A stretch of DNA of 5,577 nt from Bacillota bacterium (lineage in GTDB: Bacteria; Vulcanimicrobiota; JAMDEM01). Below, one piece after another: positions 1 through 5,552 of the stretch. Where the stretch lies: NCBI GenBank assembly GCA_023486985.1, contig JAMDEM010000035.1, forward strand, positions 1 through 5,577. The letters run 5' to 3'. The first letter of the stretch is position 1. Each line of letters opens with the position of its first letter. The position numbers were made by a program, and so were the translations under genes. The notes beneath the pieces were generated by a model. The model ran no database searches. It saw nothing but the letters and a program-made list of their open reading frames with translations, and was not told the DNA's origin.

Positions 1-1031
1 ATTATTTCCTGGATGTATCTTGTCCAGTAGAAATAGCCGCCGCCAGCAATTACAAGAAGAAGGATTATCAGCACTACCCACCAGCCCGCACTTGAACCTT
101 TCATGGAAACAGGAGCTTCCTGGTTTTTAAGGCTTCGCCTTAATTCCCCGGAAGGCTTCATTATTAATGTGGGCTCCTGTATTTCTGCCGCTGGCGGAGA
201 AGTTTCACTTTTTTGGGAAAGACCTGCAATATCCTTCATCATTTCGGAAGCACCGTGGTATCGTTTTCCAGGGTCCTTTTCCATTGCTTTAAGAATAATT
301 TTTTCAAAAGCAGGAGAAATTGAAGGATTTATCACGGCCGGTGGAAGAGGGCTTTCCTGTACATGCTTTAATGCCACTGCAACCGGGCTATCCCCCTCAA
401 AGGGAAGTTTTCCTGTTGCAAGCTCATAAAGCATTACTCCAAGGGAATAAATATCTGAAGTTTCATCAACCGGTTTTCCCTGAGCCTGCTCGGGAGAAAA
501 ATAATGCACCGAACCTAAAATGGAACCGGTGCTGGTAAGAGTATCTGAAGTAAAAGCTTTGGCAATGCCAAAATCAGTAACCTTCAATACATTATCCTGA
601 TTGATAAGAATATTATGAGGTTTTATGTCGCGGTGAACAATTCCGTTTTCATGGGCGTAGGAAAGAGCATCCAGTATCTTTGTTGCTATATCATAAATTT
701 TGTTAAAGGGAAGAATTTTTCCTTTCGTAATATCCTTGAGGCTTGCGGCATCAAAATATTCCATTACAATATAATTAATGCCGTTTTCTTCTCCTATATC
801 GTAAACAGTAAGAATATTGGGATGGTTGAGCTTTGCCACTGATTGAGCTTCCCTTTTGAACCTGCCGAGAAACTCAGGGTCCTTAGCCATTTCCTCCTTA
901 AGGACCTTGAGTACCACAGTCCTTTCAAGCTTGGTGTCCATAGCTTTATAAATATAAGCCATGCCGCCTTCGCCCAGCTTTTCTTCCACCCTGTATCTTT
1001 CATTTAAAATTTTACCGGTAATATCCTCCAT
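1..1031 (-). CDS. PknB/PrkC-type transmembrane Ser/Thr protein kinase (C-terminus cut by window edge)
   Basis: The reading frame is open from an ATG at 1031 to the left edge (343 full codons, no stop), so the C-terminus is missing. A complete Hanks-type kinase domain spans about residues 13-275. It shows the glycine-rich loop GEGGMAY (20-26), the ATP-binding Lys in VVLKVL (K42), the helix-C Glu (E61), the catalytic loop HRDIKPHN (133-140, D135), the metal-binding DFG (153-155), an activation loop rich in Thr/Ser (161-170) and GSVHYFSPEQ (173-182). A juxtamembrane linker of about 40 residues leads to one hydrophobic segment (about 317-336), placing the kinase in the cytoplasm. PASTA repeats usually follow in this family, but none can be seen here. 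The start lies 3 nt after the glpX stop, and a GAAGGG ribosome site inside the last glpX codons is 8 nt upstream, so the two genes are probably translationally coupled. Members phosphorylate cell-division, wall-synthesis and FHA proteins. The family call is firm; PknB versus PrkC naming depends on lineage. Confidence 0.95.
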   Translation of the reverse strand, partial: MEDITGKILNERYRVEEKLGEGGMAYIYKAMDTKLERTVVLKVLKEEMAKDPEFLGRFKREAQSVAKLNHPNILTVYDIGEENGINYIVMEYFDAASLKDITKGKILPFNKIYDIATKILDALSYAHENGIVHRDIKPHNILINQDNVLKVTDFGIAKAFTSDTLTSTGSILGSVHYFSPEQAQGKPVDETSDIYSLGVMLYELATGKLPFEGDSPVAVALKHVQESPLPPAVINPSISPAFEKIILKAMEKDPGKRYHGASEMMKDIAGLSQKSETSPPAAEIQEPTLIMKPSGELRRSLKNQEAPVSMKGSSAGWWVVLIILLLVIAGGGYFYWTRYIQEI

Positions 1032-1034
1032 TAA

Positions 1035-2000
1035 TTAATCCCTTCTCACAAATATCGGCATCGCCGTAAGCCGGTGAACAGTTTCCAAAAACCTGACAGT
1101 GTGGGTCTTGCAGTTTGTGTATATGGAATGGGTTCTCGCGCCTGTGCCGAAGAACCTGACGCCCTTTAAAAGATCTCCGTCCGTAATACCTGTAGCCACA
1201 AAACAAACATCATCGCTCTTTACAAGATCATCAATGTTGAGAACCTTGTTGAGGTCTGTTATACCCATTTCTGCGCAGCGCCTTCGTTCATCGTCGTTTC
1301 TGGGAAGAAGCTTGCCCTGAAATACTCCGCCGAGGCATTTAAGTGCCGCTGCCGCCAGAACCCCTTCCGGAGCCCCGCCGGTCCCCATAAGGCAGTGAAC
1401 GCCCGTGCCGCTTATTGCCGTGGCAATGGCGGCATCAGTATCCCCGTCGCTGATGAGCTTTATTCGTGCGCCGGCTTCCCGTATCTCATTCATTAAACCT
1501 TCATGCCTTGGCCGGTCAAGAACTATCACGGTTAGATCGGAAATGCTTCTTTCAAGTGAACCTGCTATAACTTCAAGGTTATCTTTTACGGATGCATCTA
1601 TATGAACAAGACCGGATGACTTGGGACCTGCCGCCAGCTTCTTCATATAGGTATCAGGGGCATTGAACAGTCCGCCTCTTTCTGAGATGGCAAGAACCGA
1701 GATGGCGTTTGGCAGTCCTTTGGCAACAAGATTTGTGCCCTCAACCGGATCTACTGCTATATCCACCTTGGACGCACCGTTGCCTATTATCTCGCCGATA
1801 AAAAGCATGGGAGCTTCATCGCGCTCCCCTTCCCCTATTACAACTTCGCCCTCAATATCCAGGTCTCCGAGAAGAGCGCGCATTACGTCCACGGCAGCTT
1901 TATCTGCTTCCTCGCGCATTCCCCTGCCGACCAGCTTTGCCGAGGCAATTGCTGCAGCCTCGGTAACTCTTACAAAATCAAGAGAAAGTTTTGTATTCAT
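1035..2000 (-). CDS. glpX: Class II fructose-1,6-bisphosphatase GlpX
   Basis: This 321-residue protein has the length and motifs of GlpX, the cytoplasmic metal-dependent enzyme that hydrolyses fructose-1,6-bisphosphate to fructose-6-phosphate and phosphate in gluconeogenesis. Visible signatures are an acidic site at D33, VIGEGERDEAPM (54-65, E57), VDPVEGTN (83-90, D84, E87 and T89), LISDGDTDAA (182-191), and MGTGGAPEG (205-213, E212). By alignment in my head with E. coli GlpX, D33, E57, D84, E87 and E212 match its metal ligands and T89 its catalytic Thr, so it looks fully active. The ATG at 2000 follows AAGGAG with 7 nt spacing. The gene sits between pbpA (129-nt gap) and the kinase (3-nt gap). 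Its presence in a wall-synthesis and kinase cluster is unusual; fructose-6-phosphate feeds GlmS and UDP-GlcNAc synthesis, which offers a possible rationale. Some GlpX proteins also act on sedoheptulose-1,7-bisphosphate, which sequence cannot exclude. Confidence 0.97.
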   Translation of the reverse strand: MNTKLSLDFVRVTEAAAIASAKLVGRGMREEADKAAVDVMRALLGDLDIEGEVVIGEGERDEAPMLFIGEIIGNGASKVDIAVDPVEGTNLVAKGLPNAISVLAISERGGLFNAPDTYMKKLAAGPKSSGLVHIDASVKDNLEVIAGSLERSISDLTVIVLDRPRHEGLMNEIREAGARIKLISDGDTDAAIATAISGTGVHCLMGTGGAPEGVLAAAALKCLGGVFQGKLLPRNDDERRRCAEMGITDLNKVLNIDDLVKSDDVCFVATGITDGDLLKGVRFFGTGARTHSIYTNCKTHTVRFLETVHRLTAMPIFVRRD

Positions 2001-2007
2001 AAAAACT

Positions 2008-2013
2008 CTCCTT
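2008..2013 (-). promoter_or_regulatory. Strong ribosome binding site of glpX
   Basis: AAGGAG lies 7 nt upstream of the ATG at 2000, inside a longer purine run (AAGGAAGGAGAG). It is the clearest Shine-Dalgarno in the window apart from that of the FHA gene. It fixes the glpX start and suggests independent, efficient initiation rather than coupling to pbpA, which ends 129 nt upstream. Confidence 0.85.
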
Positions 2014-2043
2014 CCTTAATATCTTGCGATCGAATACCCCGCA

Positions 2044-2102
2044 GTCATCCTGAGCACAGCGAAGGATCTCGGGTTGAGATTCTTCACTTCGTTCAGAATG
2101 AC
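2044..2102. repeat. 59-nt imperfect palindromic repeat between pbpA and glpX
   Basis: Two 27-nt arms flank a 5-nt loop (GGGTT). The left arm begins GTCATCCTGAGC and ends GGATCTC; the right arm begins GAGATTCTTC and ends CAGAATGAC. By hand count 21 of 27 positions pair exactly, and several of the rest become G-U wobbles in RNA. From general knowledge, sequences beginning GTCATCCTGAGC and ending in GAATGAC are dispersed, REP-like or MITE-like elements found in many environmental bacteria. In the glpX-direction transcript the hairpin lies between the pbpA stop and the glpX ribosome site and has no U-run after it, so it is not a typical intrinsic terminator. It could still protect or separate the two messages. 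No coding sequence is present in the gap. Confidence 0.85.
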
Positions 2103-2129
2103 AAAACCCAATCCTTGCTGCAGAGTAGT

Positions 2130-3518
2130 TTATTTTTTAAGAGCTTCAACCAAAATCTTTCTTGCAACCGGCGCTGCCACAGCACCGCCGTATCCTGAGT
2201 TTTCAATAATTACGCAGACAACAATTTTCGGATTATCAGCCGGTGCAAACGCCACAAACCATGCGTGAGTAACTCCATGCGGGTTCTCAGCCGTGCCGGT
2301 CTTGCCCGCAACTTTTATGCCGGAAATCCTTGCCGCCGTTCCTGTTCCCCTTTCAACCGCCTGAACCATCATGTCCTTAATTATTCCGGCAGTCCCCTCC
2401 GATACCGGCTTTGAAAGGACTCTTGCTTCCTCTTGCATCACAATATCGCCAAGCGAATTCTTTATAACTTTTACCAGATGAGGCTTCATAAGCGTTCCTT
2501 TATTGGCTATGGCAGATGTAATCATCGCCATGTGAAGGGGGGTTACAAGAATCTCCCCCTGGCCAAAGCCTGACTGGGCTAAGCCTGTCTCGGTAAGTGT
2601 TTCCTCCGGCGGAAAATTTGCAGGCGTCACCGGAAGGTCAAAGCCAAAATCTTCTGTAAGGAAAAATTCTCTTTGAAATTTTAAAAAATCTGACTTGCCT
2701 GTTTTCATTGCAATTTGGGCAAAGGCTACATTGCATGAATAAACAAGGGCTCCGGTTAAATTTACCTTTCCGTGGACATGGCCCTCTGCCTCGTGAATCC
2801 TGTAATTACCGATATCCAGGTATCCGCTGCAGCTGAATTCATCGGAAAGCTCCTCTTTGCCTGACTCAAGAGCCGCAGTAAGGGTATAAAGCTTAAAGGT
2901 AGAACCGGGAGGGTATAAACCGTTAATGGCTCTGTCCAGAAGCGGAGAACTGGCATCGCCGGTAAGCTTCTGCCAGTCCTTATCAAGATATTCAGGATTA
3001 TATGAGGGAGAACTTGCCATTGCCAGAATAGCTCCGTCAGTGGGATCCATTACAACAACTGCGCCTCTTCTGTTTTCCAGGGAATCAAAAGCCGCCTTCT
3101 GAAGCCTGGCATCAATGGTAAGATATGCATCATATCCGGCCCATTTCCCCGCTTCAAGAATTCTTTTTACCAGCAAAGGATCCATGGGAATTCCAGGATA
3201 CTTTAAATAAGGATCAAGGGCTTTTTCCATGCCGCTTTCTCCATAAATGATGTCATCATATCCTACAACGGCTGATATTTTTTCACCCAGAGGATAATCC
3301 CGCTTGAATTCTCCCTTTATTTTCAAGGTTCTGGCTAGATTTTCTCCTCTCCGGTCGTAAATTCCTCCTCTTTTTGAGAGCCTTTCAATCAGCCTGGGAT
3401 TAGTTGCATGGGCGGTTATGGAGGGGGCTTTGACAAATTGGAGATATGATAAATAAAGAATAAGAAGAACAAATAAAAACATGAAAAACTGTGCTGTTTT
3501 GCTAATTCGTTCTTTCAT
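2130..3518 (-). CDS. pbpA: Class B penicillin-binding protein (peptidoglycan DD-transpeptidase), PbpA type
   Basis: The enzyme cross-links peptidoglycan stem peptides outside the membrane. With the start at 3518 it has 462 residues: a short cytoplasmic tail, one membrane anchor (about 9-28), a reduced N-terminal domain (about 30-135, including RGGIYDRRG at 49-57), and a transpeptidase domain. The domain carries all three active-site motifs: STFK (206-209, nucleophile S206), SCN (261-263) and KTGTAE (406-411). I chose the ATG at 3518 because it forms an ATGA overlap with the stop of the SEDS gene, typical of coupled genes, and places the anchor close to the N-terminus. An in-frame ATG at 3557 would add 13 residues (MRNTYANIRWCVP) inside the upstream gene and looks less likely. 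Neither start has a strong Shine-Dalgarno. The protein is short for a class B PBP and near the size of mycobacterial PbpA, also encoded directly after rodA. The pair presumably forms a SEDS-PBP synthase; elongation versus division cannot be settled from sequence. Confidence 0.95.
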   Translation of the reverse strand: MKERISKTAQFFMFLFVLLILYLSYLQFVKAPSITAHATNPRLIERLSKRGGIYDRRGENLARTLKIKGEFKRDYPLGEKISAVVGYDDIIYGESGMEKALDPYLKYPGIPMDPLLVKRILEAGKWAGYDAYLTIDARLQKAAFDSLENRRGAVVVMDPTDGAILAMASSPSYNPEYLDKDWQKLTGDASSPLLDRAINGLYPPGSTFKLYTLTAALESGKEELSDEFSCSGYLDIGNYRIHEAEGHVHGKVNLTGALVYSCNVAFAQIAMKTGKSDFLKFQREFFLTEDFGFDLPVTPANFPPEETLTETGLAQSGFGQGEILVTPLHMAMITSAIANKGTLMKPHLVKVIKNSLGDIVMQEEARVLSKPVSEGTAGIIKDMMVQAVERGTGTAARISGIKVAGKTGTAENPHGVTHAWFVAFAPADNPKIVVCVIIENSGYGGAVAAPVARKILVEALKK

Positions 3519-4780
3519 CGGGACGCACCATCTGATATTTGCATAAGTATTGCGCACATGAAAAAGTTGGCAAGGAGGGAACTTCCTCCATAACTTACAA
3601 AAGGCATGGTTATACCTGTCATTGGAATAAGACGGGTGACGCCGGCAATTATAATAAAACTCTGGAGAGCCAGAATAATTGCAAGCCCTGCACCAAGGAG
3701 CTGTCCAAATTCATCTTTTGCCTTTAATGCAGATGAAAAAGCCCTTCCGATAAGAAAAATATAAAAAAGGATAATCGCCGCTCCGCCTAAAAATCCAAGC
3801 TCCTCACAGATGCTGGCAAATACAAAATCCGTATGTACGGCGGGAATGTACCCGGGTGAGCCAAGTCCCAGCCCGGTGCCAAAAAGACCGCCTGAGGCAA
3901 TGGCATAAAGGGACTGGGTAATCTGATAGCCTCTGTCATAAAGGTCCTGCCATGGATTAAGCCACATATCTACCCGTACCCTTACATGATAAAATAACTT
4001 ACTGCATAAAAACGCACCGGCTGCAAAGAAAGACAATCCGCCCAATATGTAATCAAGCCTTCGAGTGGCAATGTAAAGAAGAGTTAAAAATGTTCCAAAA
4101 AGAAGGAGCGCCATGCCCATATCTTTCTGATAAACAAGGATAAGAAGTGATGCTCCCAACATGAGAATAAGAGGTGCCAGGTATTTTATATTAAGAAAAG
4201 TCCTTCTTTGCCCCGGAACGCTTCCCAGCAGTTCTTTATACTGCCTTAAATAACCGGCAAGAAAAAATACAAGAAGAATCTTCACCACTTCAATGGGCTG
4301 GAAATAAACACTTCCAAATTTAAACCAGAGGCGGGCGTTGTTTATTTCAACGCCGAAAATCATTACAAGAACCTGCAGAATTACGGCTAAAAGAAGCGAA
4401 AAATACTTGAATTCCTCAATCCACCTGTAATCGCGGTAAAGAAGAATCCAGGAAACAAAGACAGCAAGTCCCAGTAAAATCCAGTAAAACTGCTTCATCA
4501 TTAAAGCAGGCTCAAGACGGAAAACTTCAATCCAGCCGATCCCTGAAAGAAAAAAGACTAGAGGCAGGATCAACTGGTCTCCCCTGCAGTCTTTAATGCA
4601 GAGGATAAAATGAGTAAGCCAGAACGAAAAAGCCAGAATAACAGCCGGTAAAACGGGAGAAACCGTATTCCTGTCAAGAAGCGCTTTATAAGCAAGCCAC
4701 AAGCCGCCTGCCAGAATTAAAGTGGCAGCAAAAAGCAGTCTTTTCTCATCAAGCCTGTTTATAAAAATTCTTTTCAGCAT
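3515..4780 (-). CDS. rodA: SEDS-family peptidoglycan glycosyltransferase (RodA/FtsW/SpoVE)
   Basis: This 421-residue, very hydrophobic polytopic membrane protein polymerises lipid II into glycan strands. Family motifs seen in order are ARLWFKFG...QPIEVVK (149-167), the QKDMGMALL region (218-226), WLNPWQDLYDRGYQITQS (273-290), IASGGLFGTGLGLGSPGY (294-311), HTDFVFASICEELGFLGG (316-333) and MPFVSYGGSS (392-401). D279 in WQDLYDRGYQ lines up with the catalytic Asp of RodA (E. coli D262, in DPLGAGY), although the usual Pro after it is Leu here. The N-terminal about 110 residues form several further hydrophobic segments, as in the longer actinobacterial RodA proteins. The stop overlaps the start of the PBP gene by ATGA, matching the SEDS-PBP partnership. 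The ATG at 4780 lacks a recognisable Shine-Dalgarno, and repeat-derived sequence begins only 6 nt upstream. I name it RodA by context (next to pbpA, FHA and kinase); FtsW or SpoVE are alternatives. Confidence 0.93.
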   Translation of the reverse strand: MLKRIFINRLDEKRLLFAATLILAGGLWLAYKALLDRNTVSPVLPAVILAFSFWLTHFILCIKDCRGDQLILPLVFFLSGIGWIEVFRLEPALMMKQFYWILLGLAVFVSWILLYRDYRWIEEFKYFSLLLAVILQVLVMIFGVEINNARLWFKFGSVYFQPIEVVKILLVFFLAGYLRQYKELLGSVPGQRRTFLNIKYLAPLILMLGASLLILVYQKDMGMALLLFGTFLTLLYIATRRLDYILGGLSFFAAGAFLCSKLFYHVRVRVDMWLNPWQDLYDRGYQITQSLYAIASGGLFGTGLGLGSPGYIPAVHTDFVFASICEELGFLGGAAIILFYIFLIGRAFSSALKAKDEFGQLLGAGLAIILALQSFIIIAGVTRLIPMTGITMPFVSYGGSSLLANFFMCAILMQISDGASR

Positions 4781-4786
4781 TTTATT

Positions 4787-4806
4787 GGATTGCTTTGCTT
4801 TGCTCC
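4787..4806. repeat. Repeat-family arm directly upstream of the SEDS gene start
   Basis: The 20-nt stretch GGATTGCTTTGCTTTGCTCC resembles the right-hand arm (AGATTGCTTCGCTT...) of the widespread GTCATTGCGAG repeat family. It ends 6 nt before another arm (4813-4849) in the opposite sense and begins only 6 nt upstream of the SEDS gene ATG. It occupies the place where a ribosome binding site would be expected. Confidence 0.5.
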
Positions 4807-4812
4807 AAAAAA

Positions 4813-4849
4813 GTCATTGCGAGGTTGCGAAAAGCAACCGTGGCAATCT
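4813..4849. repeat. GTCATTGCGAGG-type repeat arm with internal hairpin
   Basis: The segment begins GTCATTGCGAGG and ends CGTGGCAATCT, the form of a dispersed repeat seen in many bacterial genomes. Inside it GGTTGC (4823-4828) and GCAACC (4834-4839) pair perfectly around a GAAAA loop, and ATTGC (4816-4820) can pair with GCAAT (4843-4847) outside that. In the minus-strand transcript it would form a hairpin in the leader of the SEDS gene, about 33 nt before the ATG. No adequate U-run follows to make it a standard terminator. Confidence 0.7.
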
Positions 4850-4971
4850 AGCATTGCGACTTTTGCTTACAGAAACCGTTGAAAAGAATTCAAGAAAAAC
4901 CAATAAGTTCCTTGTTGTAGATTTGTTGAAAAGCCGTACTGAGGACAAAAAAATATCCTGCTTCACTGAGA

Positions 4972-4998
4972 AGTATAGCAGTATAACCGCTTTTTCAA
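4972..4998 (-). promoter_or_regulatory. Candidate extended -10 promoter for the SEDS-PBP genes
   Basis: On the minus strand TATACT (4972-4977) is preceded by TGC (4978-4980), an extended -10 arrangement, and by TTGAAA (4993-4998) as a possible -35 with a short 15-nt spacer. Transcription would begin about 185 nt before the SEDS gene, and the leader would include the repeat hairpin. The spacing is non-ideal and the region is AT-rich, so chance occurrence is quite possible. The genes may equally be read from upstream of the FHA gene. Confidence 0.3.
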
Positions 4999-5067
4999 AA
5001 TTTACCTCAAAACTCCAATTTTTACAGAAGCACAACAATAGTTGCCATTTTCAGAGATAAAACTAGA

Positions 5068-5089
5068 AGATTGCTTCGCTTTCAACGAC
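5068..5089. repeat. Degraded right-hand repeat arm after the FHA gene
   Basis: AGATTGCTTCGCT followed by a diverged TTCAACGAC tail resembles the right arm of the GTCATTGCGAG repeat family. It lies 21 nt beyond the FHA stop codon and does not disturb that gene. Confidence 0.45.
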
Positions 5090-5110
5090 ATTTTTGACAA
5101 TCCTTACAGC

Positions 5111-5530
5111 CTAATAATGAAAAACTAATTGCACATCCTGTATCATTATTTCATCGCCGTCTTCGATTAAAGCCGGTTTGCGGATAAGAGAGCCGTTTAA
5201 ATAGATACCGTTGCGGCTTCCCATATCTTCGATATAAAAATTCTTTCCCTTGCGGTAAATTCTTGCATGTTTGGAAGAAACAAAGGGATCGTCTATTTTA
5301 ACATGGCATTCATCAGATCTTCCTATCAATGTCTCGCCGCTGATAACTAAAGTTCCGGAGATTCCCGGCAGTTTCCCAGCTCCTGAAATTACATTTAGAT
5401 GCGCAGGAACAGGAACTTTAGTTTCCTGCTGCTTTGCAAGGTCTCGCTTGATAGTCCTTAAAACATCAATGAGGAAAATATAAAGAAAAATAACAAAAAG
5501 GTACTTGAAAAGCGAAAGTAAAACTTCCAA
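5111..5530 (-). CDS. Membrane-anchored FHA-domain protein (FhaB-like)
   Basis: This 139-residue protein has one N-terminal hydrophobic helix (about 4-23), a basic and polar linker (about 24-55) and a C-terminal forkhead-associated domain (about 58-139). The phosphothreonine-binding signatures are all present: IGRSDEC (69-75, with G70, R71 and S72), VSSKHARI (84-91, with S85/S86 and H88), and GSRNGIYLNG (104-113, with N107). FHA domains bind phosphothreonine peptides, and mycobacterial FhaB has this same anchor-plus-FHA plan and is a PknA/PknB target that recruits division and wall proteins. The start is TTG at 5530, supported by AGGAG 6 nt upstream (5537-5541) and by an in-frame TAG further upstream; no in-frame ATG is available before the membrane helix. 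It is transcribed in the same direction as the wall genes but separated from them by 330 nt. FHA identity is firm; the FhaB equivalence is inferred from architecture and neighbours. Confidence 0.92.
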   Translation of the reverse strand: MEVLLSLFKYLFVIFLYIFLIDVLRTIKRDLAKQQETKVPVPAHLNVISGAGKLPGISGTLVISGETLIGRSDECHVKIDDPFVSSKHARIYRKGKNFYIEDMGSRNGIYLNGSLIRKPALIEDGDEIMIQDVQLVFHY

Positions 5531-5536
5531 ATGATA

Positions 5537-5541
5537 CTCCT
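5537..5541 (-). promoter_or_regulatory. Ribosome binding site supporting the TTG start of the FHA gene
   Basis: AGGAG lies 6 nt upstream of the TTG at 5530. With the in-frame TAG codon upstream of it and the lack of any in-frame ATG before the membrane helix, it decides the start of the FHA gene. Confidence 0.75.
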
Positions 5542-5552
5542 GAATTTTCTAT

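Larger units (their letters stand above)
4813..5089. mobile_element. Possible MITE-like element bounded by imperfect inverted ends
   Basis: The left arm (GTCATTG...CAATCT, 4813-4849) is matched in inverted orientation by AGATTGCTTCGCTTTCAACGAC (5068-5089), whose reverse complement begins GTCGTTG and ends CAATCT. Together they would bound a 277-nt AT-rich segment without a transposase, in keeping with a decayed non-autonomous element or two separate repeat insertions. No target-site duplication is evident. This is an inference from arm similarity only. Confidence 0.3.
4781..5110. other. 330-nt non-coding gap between the FHA and SEDS genes
   Basis: I find no credible gene here on either strand. 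Short open frames cross it, but they are largely made of the repeat arms and resemble no protein family. The gap holds a repeat-like arm at 4787-4806, a GTCATTGCGAGG-type arm with a small perfect hairpin at 4813-4849, an AT-rich interior (about 4861-5060), a weak promoter candidate at 4972-4998 and a degraded opposite arm at 5068-5089. In the comparable actinobacterial locus the PP2C phosphatase gene pstP occupies this position, but no PP2C-like sequence is visible. Confidence 0.7.

Noticed and set aside
103..429. Open frame of 108 codons on the plus strand opposite the kinase
   Set aside because: The minus-strand frame here encodes an intact kinase C-lobe and membrane segment, so this is an antisense shadow.
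1663..2019. Open frame of 118 codons on the plus strand opposite glpX
   Set aside because: It is the antisense shadow of a strongly conserved glpX coding frame; Ser/Ile/Thr-rich low-complexity translation without motifs.
2044..2102. Intrinsic terminator between pbpA and glpX
   Set aside because: The hairpin is long and imperfect and is not followed by a U-run in the direction of transcription; it matches a dispersed repeat better.
4814..5038. Open frame of 74 codons on the minus strand in the same gap
   Set aside because: Its C-terminal part (SRNARLPRLLFATSQ) is a translation of the GTCATTGCGAG repeat, a frequent source of false small proteins; no Shine-Dalgarno or homology is recognisable.
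4722..5060. Open frame of 112 codons on the plus strand across the FHA-SEDS gap
   Set aside because: It overlaps the 5' end of the SEDS gene antisense and is largely built from repeat arms; its protein shows no family motif or good start context.
4781..5110. Structured RNA gene or riboswitch in the 330-nt gap
   Set aside because: Apart from the short repeat hairpin I see no recognisable riboswitch core, T-box motif or tRNA-like fold, and the interior is plain AT-rich sequence.
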